NCBI RefSeq assembly: GCF_021018805.1
Contig: NC_086248.1
Location: 63,931,985-63,995,984, forward strand
Source of the DNA: Prinia subflava
Lineage: Eukaryota; Chordata; Aves; Passeriformes; Cisticolidae
DNA length: 64,000 bases
Direction of reading: 5' to 3'
Shown here: in pieces, positions 1-13,300 of the stretch
Position numbering within the stretch: the stretch's first letter is position 1
Layout of the letters: each line of letters opens with the position of its first letter
Translations under genes and position numbers: made by a program
Notes under the pieces: model-generated
What the model saw: the letters and a program-made list of their open reading frames with translations, nothing else
What the model was told of the DNA's origin: nothing
Database searches by the model: none

Positions 1-3000
1 CTGCATTTTAACAACATAAACGCATGAAAGCATGCTAACCAAGAGATGGTGGTAATTCAATGGCTGCTGAATGTTCAGAAAAGGTACAGAATAACTGTGT
101 TAACCATTGCTGGTGTGACACAAATACATAACACAGCAGATAAGCATATTACTAATGTAGACAGCTCTCAGAAAATATGCTAAATGCCCAGAATATGGCA
201 GTGATTGGAGCTACAGGTATCTGTTCATACACACACATGTCAATCATCTCATATGACTGCATATGTTCACAGTGCAAAATGAAGTGCAAACATATGCGAT
301 GACCTGAGACCATGTAAGCTGGGGTCAAACCCTGCCCCTGTTCTGTAGGAAAAGGATTGCTTTCCTGCTTTTCTCAGCTTTAAATATTTGCACAGTGATG
401 AGCTATTTCATGTGCTTAAAGGTAGTTGATGCTGGGCAGCAGCAACTTTCGCTGTTAGCAACTGCCTACAAGATTTTAAAATGAGATGTCTTTGCCTCTG
501 CTGGCTGCAGTGGCCCTGAAGAGGGCAGTGTGAACTAGATAAAGGCAGCAGAGGTGCAGCTCTGGTACCTGAGAAGGATGTCAAGCTACCACATCTTTTT
601 TAAAGCATTTCAGTTGAGTAAAATTCACTGGGCAATCATTTTTAAAAATAACTAGCCAGTTCAACTAAAAAAATCAAACCCAACTCCTAGAAAAATTTAT
701 GTGACAAAAAAATTAAGGGCAAGAAAAGAGAAGAATGTGGTCATTAACCAAGGCAAAGAAAAAGAGCAAGCTAAGGCTGTAATGCAGAGACTGGTTTGCT
801 CAAGGTTCAGATGTTTGGTTCAACAGTAAAGCTGCCACTATGTTGCCATGGATGAGGTTACAGAGCTAACAGTAAGGACTGGAATGGGACACACTTGTGA
901 ATACACATGTGGATATAAGGACTACTACTGCTTCTGACTGAGGAGCTTCCCCACTCACAAGGAGAAAGCAGAAAAGCTACTGGCATGGTCATGTACCTGG
1001 ATTTGATTGGGGTGTGCAGTGTTGGGAATTCCCCTTCTGAGGCTTAGGACAGGGACTTTTCCTGGGACTGTTCTGGCAGACCTCTCCTTTGGGCTAAAAC
1101 CTTGCTTTCTGAGGTCTGAAGGTATCGTGCTGGCAGTTGTGAGCCATGAAACAGGTCACACAGGCCCTATGAAATGGTGAATTCACATGTTTATTATTCT
1201 ACTTCTTTGGGACTTACTGAGGTCTATAGCTAAACTAGCAGAAAAATTGCTGAGATTCTGATGAACCAACTAATTTTTTTATTTGTTTATGTTTTGAAGG
1301 TGCATCAGAAGGCTTCAGCTTCTGCATCTCATGGTTGTGGTTACTGAAGTGGCCATGGGCCACTCCTCTCACCTGGTTAGCATTTTATACACACAAAGAA
1401 AGGGAAGAGCAGCACATGCTGAACTTTGCTCTCCAAAGTCTGCTGCTTCAAATATTCCTTCTTCCCTCCTTCTAAGTTACATTCCTGGAATTACCCAAAG
1501 TTATTTAAGACCTTTTAGGGAGGGGTGTTAATGAGCAGAGGCACTGAGGGTGACAATGGGCACTTAGTGCATAATTTGAAGGACAAAGTTCAAAACAGGC
1601 CAACAGCAACATAGCAAATTTACTTGTCCTGTTTTCCAATGTGGTATTTGCAGTGTAAATAGTTAAAATTAAATTACATTTCAGGTCAAGATGGTGGCTA
1701 ATCAGATAACACTAGGTTATAATATGTTCATGGCCTTGAGGGAGGTGGCGGTAATGGTATTGTCACTCCTAAAGCCTTTTTTTCTGATTTACAGAAGGAT
1801 TTTGTATTGCAACCACAATGCAATCATGGTGTTTCCTAGATTCTAGGAACTTTTCTGTAGTCCTGAGTGATTTCACTAGTACTGCCATCAATTTTGTTTC
1901 CACTACATCATTTAGGAATTTGCTTTAGTTCTAGATCAGTATAACAAGGATCTACATCAATTCAGTGCATTTATAATTAAAACCATCAGAGTTGGCTGAT
2001 TTGAATACAGTTTATTATTCTGATTTCTGCTGTTGCCTAATTAATGTACTGCTTTAAAGCAGTTCTATATAGATGCCAAATAAAATCTTTAACAAAAAAT
2101 GTAACCACACTTTTACCATACCTAAAGATGTATAAGAAAAACATGGCAACAGAAATCAAACCATGCTACTATTCTCCCAGATAAAAAAGCATAATCTAAC
2201 CTGTCCCTGAGGAAGTACTAGAACTGTTGGGGGAAAATTGACAATTGAAAACATTGTTAAATCAGTAATTCATAGAGTCAGTTTAGGCTGTAGAAAAGAG
2301 TTTTTTATGTTTTTTTATGTAAGAATTTTTATGTCCTTTAAACAATTTAGCAAAGGGAAGTTTTTAAAGAAAGGGAAACAGCATGACTGGCACTACAGAA
2401 AGTTATGGGACAAATACTCCCTGCACAAGACTAGCAGGTGACAAATGGGAAGCAGGCAATGCAGGGAAAAGGCAGGAAGATAGTATCAGACTCTTTGTAA
2501 ACAAAGAACCTTGGGAGATGGCTGTTCAGGGGAGCTTCTTGGCTCCCTCTGTTTTGCCAGGTTTAAGATGCTAAAAGCAGTTAGTTGTGCAAAATCCAGG
2601 CCTTATATAAAGAGTTTTATATAACAGTTTTAGAATGCTTTGGAGCAGGGACTGAAGCTGTATATTTAGTTGGCATGCACATTTTAAAAGTCTCGGGAGA
2701 ACAGCATTTAAAGGGTTACCCAAAATTAAAATCAACTCATTTTCAACAAGTTACCAACAAATCAACAAATGACATAGCATGGGAGTACAAGATGAAATGT
2801 CCCAAGGGCTCTGACATAACTTGTGCAGCAAGGTAACCCTTTGCTTTGTACAGTGTGAAAAGCATCACATATGCATCTGACAACACAATAGTCAATCCTC
2901 CCCCTTCTCCTTCCTCTTACTAATAACAGCAAATTGCAATAGTCCCAATAGGAGTGCTGCATGGAGGGGTGGATGTACCTCCATGAGGGTCTGTCCTTTT

Positions 3001-4112
3001 CTATTTACAGCAGCAGACAAGAAATGAGAAAGAAACAGGAAATATACCTCCCTTTCATACCATTTTCCATCTTGCTTCAGCTCCAAGTGGAGTGATAGAC
3101 TACATTTAACAAAGGTGATAAGGGCATTCCTGGCTACAGCAGCTCTACATAAGCAAACATAAATTTCCAGTAGAATAATAGCTGCAGTGGTGCTTAAACT
3201 GGAACACTTTATCTCTACTCTGCTTAGTCGAATGCTGGATACTGGCACATGCTGGTATTTGCTGTGGTGGGTCTTCCCTACACCTTCCCAGGAAAGAGCA
3301 AAACAAATTTCCCTTTTGCCCTTAGAGGAAATTAGACATGTGGCAAAATGTTCAGCCGTAGGCATAGGTGAAGAGGCAGCCAGGGTGGTGTTGCAGAGAG
3401 GGCAGTTTGACAGTGCCATTTCTCTTCAAGCAATACGCCATAAGAGCAATGAAAGGATCAATAGTCTGTGCTTGGTTCACCCATTTTAGACCCAAGATTC
3501 TTTAGCTACTCCAAATGTGACTTCAGTGGCTCTTCTTGGAGCAAAATAAATTTCCATTTTCTCTAGTGAGAGACACATTTAGTTACTACAATAATCTTAT
3601 TTGGCTATCCCTCTCATGACAATTTTTGAAGGGAAGATGTTACCTGAAAAAAACATCACCTTCTGAATTGTCCTATAGCCTCACCTTTCCACCGACTTGT
3701 GTTTATTTATTTATTTTCTAAGTTAAATAGGTTTACTGACCTGGTTTGACATCCACATGACAGTTGCACTCACAGCTAATTTCATGCATGAAGTTCTGTT
3801 GCAGTTTCTGGTGGCTCCCACTGCTGCAGATTTGAATTAAAACAAAGGCTATGAAATGTATCACTTCTGGTAGGAGCCTGACTTATGGACAGGTTCTGAG
3901 TTCTGGGCCATGCCAGATCCTCTAAACAGACCCATGCTTTGCCTCCTTTGCTAGTGTGAGTGAGGGACACACGATCTCAGGTGGATAGACAATATAAATC
4001 AACAAGTTCCTTGTCTCTTATCACCAACAAATAGGCAATTAATGAACCCCAAGTACTTCTTTGCTGTATACCTTGAATGTCTTCTGCCCTTGGCAACAGA
4101 GCACAGCTTGGT
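1..4112 (-). other. ARFGEF3 3' UTR and/or downstream DNA
   Basis: AT-rich sequence with no gene I recognise. It follows the stop codon, so some of it must be 3' UTR. Opposed ORFs at 2892-3419 (minus) and 3187-3489 (plus) overlap each other and have no recognisable domain. Confidence 0.6.
3702..3707 (-). terminator. Candidate polyadenylation signal for ARFGEF3
   Basis: The minus strand reads AATAAATAAATAAAC here, giving overlapping AATAAA hexamers about 410 nt after the stop. A T-rich tract (around 3643-3660) follows on the minus strand. Further AATAAA complements lie near 2011-2016 and 1190-1195. The human transcript is thought to have a long 3' UTR, so the site actually used is undecided. 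Confidence 0.35.
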
Positions 4113-4304
4113 TTAAATGATGATATCATAAACTCGGCCCACTCTTCCCAGCCATTCCCGCACTGCCTGGCGGACACGGTTATCTGTCACGTGGCAAGTC
4201 AGCTGGCTGATACAGGGAAACACTGCTGGCTGCAGGGCTGTGAAAGTTTGGTCTGGCAGAGCCTGAATCTGGTTGAGAACTGTCAGCACCATGTTGGTCC
4301 ATGC
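4113..4304 (-). CDS. ARFGEF3: ARFGEF3 exon e30 (terminal coding exon)
   Basis: 192 nt: 63 codons plus TAA (complement of 4113-4115); acceptor ttgcttcttag. It encodes [26 protein letters not shown] and [15 protein letters not shown]. Human ends D-I-I-V, so length and end point agree. Confidence 0.97.
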   Translation of the reverse strand, partial: AWTNMVLTVLNQIQALPDQTFTALQPAVFPCISQLTCHVTDNRVRQAVREWLGRVGRVYDIII

Positions 4305-7300
4305 CTAAGAAGCAATTGGATTAAAAAAAAATCTTTAGAAGACCTTTCTAAATAGGTGAGCCCAGTGGTTGAGACAGAAGATAAGGTATCTGGTGGTTGC
4401 AGATTCATACAGAATCACAGAATCTATTAGGTTGGAAGAGACCTCCAGGATCATCCAACTCAACCCCAACCTCAACTAAACCATGGCACCAAGTGCCACA
4501 TCTAGTCTCTCATTAAACACATCCAGAGGTGGTGAATCCACCCTCAGGTAGACCTCCCCAGGTAGACCATTCCAATACTTTATTACCCTTTCTGTAAAAA
4601 AACTTTTTCCTAATATCCAGCCTGTATTTTCCTTGGCGCAGCTTAAGAAAGCATGAAGCATGAGTCTGCTCATGAAGCAGACTGGGTAATGCCAGTATAT
4701 TAATTTAATGTTCAGTGTGTCTTCCTAAATCATATTCAGTACTAAGTAATTATTTGACTTTTTATTATAGGTATCATGCTCATCCCTTCCTTTTTTTTGT
4801 CCCACAGTGAACAAAATCTATCTAATTTGATGCTTTCAGTGATTCATTCACTTGGACATACTAACAGCAAGCTTCTGTTTAGCAAAAGAACCCATTATTT
4901 TTCTCTGGAATTAAAAAAAACCCCATTCTTAAGCATAAAAACAGTGTGACAAGCAGCACGGAATTTTCAAAAGCCTTCAGTGGGCTACAGCCCACAGCAG
5001 TAAGCAACGAGTTCGCTGTAGGTTGTCAGTTCTCAGGATTAAGGGCAGCTTTGGCCCCAGTCATAAAAGCACTCTTGAAAGCTGAACTAGTATATGCCTG
5101 ATGACACTTCCCTGAAGACTGACTTTCTTTTAAGAGGACAGAATCAGGTTTTTATTAATTCCAGCTCCTGAAAGATTCAGTCCTCACCACGAGGACTTCA
5201 TTATATAATACAACATTTAACAAAAAGATTATAACAACATTAAAAAATGTATCAATATCTTTTTATTTATCATTGTTATTATTAGCCTTCTATAAGAATG
5301 TCCTACCTGTATCTGGGCCTCTGCATCCCTAATAGATATATTCAGGGAGCTGACTGTGGACCCTGAACGGGGTCTCTTCTCTTGTCTCAGGATCTCTGGA
5401 CCAGCACTGAATGAATGCCTCATCTGACCTTGATCTAGAAGATGTTGTGGCCGCTGGAGTACAGGTGAGTCTGGTCCTCTTGAACCCAGAAGTTCCCCTT
5501 TCTTTTCCACTTTGACTTCTTTGGTGAAGGATGTCATGGCCTGTTGCTGCTTTCTCTTCTTGTACTCTGTCATAAACTTGGAGATGGTTTTGTCAGTGGC
5601 TATGGTGTAGATTTTGTTGCCAGCACTCTCCCACCATTCTTTTTTCTTGGTTTGCTCTTTTTTCTCTGGTTTAGGACTCAGGGGTGGGGGTAGCAGCAAT
5701 ATCTCTCCACTGCCTCCTCGAGGTGTCAAGCTCTCTCCCAACTGGTCCCTGATTTGACTTCTGTCATCTTCTGATGGTGTTTCCTTTCCAGATAGCCCTC
5801 CAGTTGATGGGGTGGAGGTTTCTGAGTGAAAAGATGGTAAAATGAAGAAAGAGTCACCTTTGAACACGGGAGGCTCCTCTACATTATTCTCCAGGTCCAG
5901 ATGCATTTGGATGTAGTTGTTGCACAGTTCCATGCAGAGTTTGTGAAGCCGCTTGATCAGCCATCCCCAGTCTGCATTGCTGACAGGCTGGACACTCAAA
6001 GATGGGATTCGAGCTCTCCACTGCCTCTTCTCCTTCCCTCGGGGGGGACTGACCTGAGCAGTTTCTTCAAAAATGTCTTCATCTTCTGAAGAACACTGCT
6101 GTGATGAGTCTGTGCTTCTCTCATCATCTTCAAAGAGGATCTTTTTCACTTGCTCTGCAGTGATGTTCTCCTGGTTTGTCAGGATTGCACAAATCAAGGC
6201 GTGGAAGTAGATGTTGAAGCTCATTGCTGACTGGCGATACAAGTTGGCAGCTCCACTAATGCCAGACACTTTTTTTAACAAACACTTGAGCCCAGGTCTG
6301 GTGTCAAACTCTCGGGCTGTTCTGTAGGAGTCCAGGAGTAAGTCAAAGATGACAGCCAGGTTTTGCATGGAGATGTACCTGAGAAAACCAGCCAACTTGT
6401 TCTCTGGTACTTGTATTGCCACTTTCTCTTCCAAGTTAGAAGGGCCTTTCACAAATTCTTCCAGTAAGATGTCATATAAATTCTGGAGCAGCACTTGGTG
6501 GGACAGTAAGCTCACCACTATCGTCCTGAAAGGAATACTTGGTAAACCAAGCATAGGAAGGAAAAAACAATAGAATATTAAAATGGTGCATTGTGCTTTT
6601 ACTAGGAATAAAAGCACACTCAGATACTTCAGCCTGCTATAACTGAGGAATTTATTAACATGAAAATTATTCCTCCACCAGCATGTCAGACAAACTTTAT
6701 TTTGTCATGACAAATTGAGGCCAAAACTAGTTTATTACTCAGTTTCCATTTCCACTAATGCCCAGGAGTACTTCTTAAAAATAAACCATGAAGAGGTATC
6801 CAACCAATAATGAAACATGTACAGAAACATCAGCAGTGCAATGCAGCATGCAAAGAAGCTGAAGTCTGGCTGAAGACACATTTCACTGCTCCTAAGACTT
6901 CAACTTGAACACTGAGAGCCTAGCATGGAAATATGTATTCCTAACCCTATTCCTCACATATGGTACTGTGTGATTCTTAGCTGTGCTCCTCTTGGAGAGG
7001 TGCTGGGAGTTGTTTCAGCCCTCACTGATTTTTGATTTGCACAGGGGACACAGGAATGGCAAATGCCTCTGACCAAAGCTTTCAGGTCTTTCACCAGTAA
7101 ATAAGACTGAGAGGCTTACAGGCAAGCAAGGCTTGGAAGAAAGAGAGGATTGTTCTTTGCTATCTCATTGATTTCAAATTATAAACTGTCAAACCTATCT
7201 TAAGGTCTTTTAAAAAGGTCTTTATGTAAAATTACAGGGAAATGTTTTAAATGGAGCTGATGCATGTAATAATACTGGATGCAATGGGTCCAGTTTTAAT

Positions 7301-10300
7301 TAGCACAGCTATCAAGTAAGGAAGAGATTTTTCAGTTTGCTTACAATACTGAAGTTTTAGGTCTATGTCAAAACAAATCTTCATGTAACATGAGAAGTTC
7401 GGTTGCAGACCTTTGACATTTTTTGTTGCAAAAATTATTCCGCTTTCGTTAAACAACTTTCAAAAGTGTTTGGGAATACCAAGACAAAAAGTAAATATTA
7501 TTTTTTTTGAGAAATCCCATTAAAACACAATTTTGAGAATACAACATCTTAAAAAATTCAGACAAAATTGTTCTTTGGTCACATTCCCTGGTCACATGGT
7601 AGGTCAGTTGCCTACCATGACACAACTGTCAGTGCTGACACATGAGAAAATTTAGTAGTCTTTTATTTGACAGTGACAAAAAGTTGATGATTAGCACATA
7701 CAGTTGAGCTCTTTATGGGGAAGTAGTTTCCTGCTGTAAAAATCATTAGAGGCTCTGACTCAGAAAAGCTCTTAAGAGCATATACAAAGTTAAATGAGTG
7801 CTTGCAGTGATTTCAAGCAGCTAATCCTGTTCCAAAAGCAGGGTCAGGAATGAAGGAGATCTGCTTTCCTTGTAACAGCCAAAAAAGCAATTTACAAGGA
7901 CAGTGTAAAGTACTGCTCAATCCCAAAAGAAACTGTAGAGAACTACAGGTGAAAACACAAAGCCAAAGCTGGTTAAGGATAGTATTTTCTTATTCTGCCC
8001 AAAGTTTCAAACTGAAATATATGATTATTTTTTAGGAAGAAGAAAAGCTCCCTTACCCCAGCTTCCTGTGAAACGATGCAGCATTAAGGAAACAAAACCA
8101 AAAGGGAGAAGTGAAACCCTGCTAAGGTTAAAGTAAAACTTTGGAAAGGCCACATTTACTATCATGCATGATTGCCATATTACTGCACTGCTGTAGCACA
8201 TAATATGAAAACAGTGGCACAGTCAACTTGTGAGCTGTGTTTTGGTGAAAAAATGAACATTGCTGGGATAACACTTGGCTATGGGCATATACACCTTTAG
8301 CAGTTGGTTGGACAAAGCGCAGTGTGAGAGCATTCAGAGTTTGTATTAATTGCAAGCTTTATTTATTTGTTTAAAAGACAAGCAAAACCCTTGCTACCCC
8401 TACAAACACAGCCTGTTAGATTGTATGGCCTTATGTGCTGTGAGAGGTGAATATTCCAGACTTTTGGTTTGCATTCATAGTAACAAAAAGAATGACCTGC
8501 TAGCCTTTGGGTAAAATAGATATTTTCCTCTGTAAAGGAAGGGTTTAACCTGTAATCACAAGCTTTCTTTGTCTCTATGCAGGGCCCTGTTCTCTGATGG
8601 TGAGGCAACAGAGCACCTGCTCTTGGGGGAAAACTTCTGTTGAGCAGTGTAAGAACAGAGACATCTTGCATGACCTTCCTTCCTGTCCATCCAAAGAAGA
8701 AACATCACATTCTGGCTTCTTGCTCAAGCAATAGTTTAAACCTGAATGGTACAAAACCATGTTTGGTATCTCATAAAAGATATGCCATTACATACCTTGC
8801 AATACAAACACAAACCCTGAATGCAGAATTCTGATTCTTGGCCCAAATGATGGTACAGCAGTTACTTAAACAACCAAGTGCAAGCAAAAGGAAATATTCT
8901 CAGATTGTAATGCAAATAGGTGAGTCTCTCAGGTGGTAACATAACAGAAAGACTTCCACAAAAATAATGCGCCAAGCAAAAACAACGTTCCCTAGCTCAA
9001 TGTTGACAGCTTTGCAGATTTGGATGTGGTCTCTTCAGCCTATAATGCCTCAGTTTATCCATTACCTTTTTCTACCTTCTTAACCAAGTAATACTGAATT
9101 TAAAAGACCCTAAGTAGAACAGACATTGCATTCTCCAGGTATCACTAAAAATGCAACAGCGTCACAAAACCTAATTTGATCACTGAATTTGTTTTTGTTG
9201 ATGAGCCCTATGGAGAGGTATGATTTACCAGGCTCAGTTCACATCTCTCCCTGTGCAGCAATATTTTTATCTTGCTTTTAGTGACACAGTGTCTTCTTTG
9301 GAAAATATTTTACCTTCTCTGGTTATGCCCGTTTGGTTTCTTATCTGGTGGCAGGTCAATGATGAGCACACACGACTGGGCATGTTCAAACCCTTCCTTG
9401 TTACTAGGGGTTTTTGGGGAACACTGAGTCTCCAACATGAAGACCTAGAAAACAAGTTACATAAAAATAATCAGTTTAGCACTTGCAGTGGGTCTAGGGT
9501 TATGGGGGGAGAGGCTTGGAATAGGATTTCCTGCAGTGTGAAATATCTGTCATACAGAATTATTTTACAGTGATAGAGAGGTATCCCCCCAGCCAGACCT
9601 TTCCTGAAGGACGCTACTTTGGTAAAACAGCAATGGGCTACCTCCAGACATCCAGCAGGGTGCAGGGCAAAGGACAGACATATTTTTCTTTGAACCTGTA
9701 TAAGGCATCACACCAAACCAAGCTTTCTGTTGTCTGTATGCTTCTATCTTGAAAGTATCAAATACAGTGGAGACAGGGACCTGTTTGCACAGTCAGCCAG
9801 TTGCACGGGAAAGGCTGGTTGTTAGAAGGATTATATTAGCCATGAAGATACAACAGACCTAATATGCAATCCTTTGGGGGTGTTTTGTGGTTTAACCACA
9901 GACAGCAACTAAGTACCAAGCAGCCATGAACTTACCACACCCCACACCCTATCCCTCTCAAGGATGGGGTGGGGAGAGGAATCAGGGAAAAAAAGATAAA
10001 CCCCATGGGTTGATATAAGAACAGTTTAATAATTTAAATAAAAGAGAGTAATATCAACCACCACCACAAAAAGGAAGACAACAACAATAAAAAAACAAAC
10101 CAAACCCAACAAAACCAAACAAAACCAGAAAACACCCTTGCACAGTACAGTTGCTCATCACCCAATGACTGATGCCGAGCCTGTTCCTGAGGAGCCCCTG
10201 CCAGACAACTCCCCTCATTTACATACTCAGGATGACACTCTATGGTATGGGATACGCCTCTGGCCAGTCTCCATCAGCTATCCCGGCCATGCTCCCCTCC

Positions 10301-13300
10301 AGGCTTCTCAAGCACCTCCTTACTGGCAGATGATGCAAAACTGAATGGCCCTTGACTTATTGTAAGCATTATTCGGCAACAACTAGAACATCAGTGTGCT
10401 ATCAACTAAATTCAAACCACAGCACTGTACCAACTACTAGGAAGAAAATTAACTCCGTCCAAGCCAAAATCAGTTCAGTGGGAAACAGGGAAACAACTCT
10501 CAATTGCTGTGGTTTTGCTCTGTAGCTTCATAGTTGTGGCAAATCCTCACTGAGGACGACTCAGGAGTGCCACTGATAGTGTCTACAAGAAAAGTATTAA
10601 TGTTACAGTCCCTGCTTTCTTGAGTTCTGCACCTTTAAAACTTATTTTAAAACACATTTTCTATTCAAACAATGTCTGTCACTACCACATTAGTTGTGAT
10701 CACCAATCCTGGTCTGTGTGTCTCAGATTTTCAAGCAGCATCAGAGTATGATTTATCAAGTCAGAAACTGACACCAAACTTCTGCTGGCTGTTTTAATCT
10801 ATCTGCTTTCCCGTGCTGAAACTGTCACATGGTATTTACAGTTATATGGTACCCTGCAGGTCATTAAGTTCAGGCTGCTATATTTCAAAGAACTTGTTTC
10901 ATATAAACACTTTCATAGAATGAATAACCTTCCTTGTAGTCAAAAGGACCCTAAGAAGGTTGCTTCCAAGTTTGCTCTGCTGATTCTGATTAGGAGTTAG
11001 TGAATCATTTGTTAAATGTCAGCATTATCCTCTAGTTCCCAGTAAGCCTTTTTCTTCTTTGCAATCTATACCTAGTTATTTATAGAGAAAAATGCTTTGA
11101 GAGGTTAATCAAGTCTTGTTTTCCTATTTTCATATCACCATCTCTGTTCTAGTGCAATTTTTGTGCTTTGAATTTATCATTCTTTAACAGAGTATTCAGA
11201 AATCTATGTGACACTCTTGATGAGTATTCACAGAGACACCACTATTGCCCTTTCTCTATGAGAAACATCTCCATTGATGTATGCTAACCTGGAAGTTTTT
11301 AAAATTACATTACACAGTAGGCTGACTGTCAGTCCTCTTAAGAGACCCATGCATTTTTCCCACTCTAGGCATTCCAAATTCCTATTTACAGAGCGATAGT
11401 TTTTTCTCACTTCCCCTAAAACATCTGTCAGTACCTGTTGTGCCATGGCTCTGATTCTCCAGTACTCAGCTTCAGCACTTGGTGAGAGGGAGGGGGCTGC
11501 CACCTTCACTTCACAGGCATCTCCACTAAAGCTTTCAGTACCACTGTGGAAATAGCCCAACAGGTTCTAGAGAGAGACACAACATCAGAATTTCACTGTG
11601 AGCTAAACTAATAACTGTAGCCATGTCCAGCCTGTTTGTGTGAAATACAAGATTCAGTGACTTTTCCCATTCCCATCAGCTGGTCACCTGCTATCTAGCA
11701 ATTAATATATCCAATGTAAAGGCAGCTTCTTACAGATGCAGGTCTGAAAAGCCTTCACAGGATTTTCTGTTTGCAAAACAGATGGTGAATTGAAAACTAG
11801 TCTATATGGAGCATGCAGCTACAGCAAAGCAACATTGTCTTCTACATAGTTTTTGTAAATCCAGAGGAAGAAATGTATCAAAAGAGAAATTTCACCTATT
11901 GAACTCTTCTGTTTTCATGCTGGCAAGGCAATTTAAAGTAAGTTTTAAAATAACTGTAAGCTACTAGTGTTGTCTGTATATGTTTAGAAAAACTGATTCA
12001 ATCTCCATCGTTGATCCAATATGTTTAATTGTGAATTGAAAAATTAATGACCTGTCAAAAGTTAGTTATGTGATTACATTTTGACTGACAGCAAAATGGC
12101 AGTTTCACCTTTACTGGCTCCAGAGTGGCAGAGAATGCATCCTGCAAGGCACAACATGCAAGCCTCCACATCTCTTCAGTAAAAACAGGCCCTGCTGTCA
12201 CCAACACATACCTGCAAGGACACAGGAAAACGTTACCATGTTCAAGAAGGAACTAGACAATTCTTACTTATAAAGGGAGAAGGTTGAAAATTCCCATCTT
12301 TGGAAGTGTCCAAGGCCAAGCTGAAGGGGGCATTGAGCAACTTGGTCTATCTAGTGGAAAGTATTTCTGCCCATGGCAGGGGAGTTGAGACTAAGTGATC
12401 TTTAAGGCCCCCTCCAACCCAAACCATTCTATGATTCTATGAAAACAGAACAAAAGGCTTACTCAGTAGCTAGCTAATGTTATCCAGTCTCCACAGTTGT
12501 TACCCTGACCTAGTTTTGTAATTACACTACAGCTTTGACTTTTTTTTCTTCTTTGCTTTTCCTCTTTAAGTAGGCATCTTGCCACAAGAACCACACACTA
12601 TGTAACTGTATAAATGCAGTGCTTATTTTGATTATGACTGTAAAAACCTGAGAACTGTGAAAGGTGCTAAATACCTCTAAAGACCTGTGAATGCCAGAAG
12701 AACCTTTTCCTTAAGGATAAATTATTAACTAACTATATATAAGTAATGTGCAAGTGCTTTTTTTGAGAATCATACACATAATAAAATTACAGGTTCTGAA
12801 GCACACTGAAAACAGCAAGAAAAGGTCAATAAGTCTAAAATTCATTATTCAACTAAAAAGAGCTAAGACGTATTGTAGACTTCTTTTGAGATGCTAACCA
12901 ACTTATCAGTCCACAAGTTCTTCAAAGACATAGACATCTTTTTAAAATAAAATGCTAAGAGTGAACAGATTGGGTTACCTGATACAGGAGCAGCCAACTC
13001 TGGAAATAATTTCTGTTGGTTCTGCTACACAGGCTACCAGCAACTTGAAAAGATCTTTCAACATAGTATTGATCATATTTTCATAACCAATATCTATAAG
13101 GAAAAAACACAGGCTGGTTTTAACATTATTGCCTTTTCCTTATAATAAAGTCTTGATACACTTACTGCTATTCAGAGAATATGCAAACCCAAATGTTTTT
13201 ATGCGGCTATTGAAACATGTATTGCATCAAGCTGAAATAAGAACAATCCTTTTTAAGTTAACAATACAAAATGTCTAGATTGAAGTGGTACAGGAGAAAT

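Noticed and set aside
2070..2085. AATAAA on the plus strand
   Set aside because: Wrong strand for ARFGEF3 and there is no plus-strand gene nearby.
7595..7619. Short perfect hairpin as a microRNA candidate
   Set aside because: The stem is only 9 bp with a 7-base loop, far too short for a miRNA precursor.
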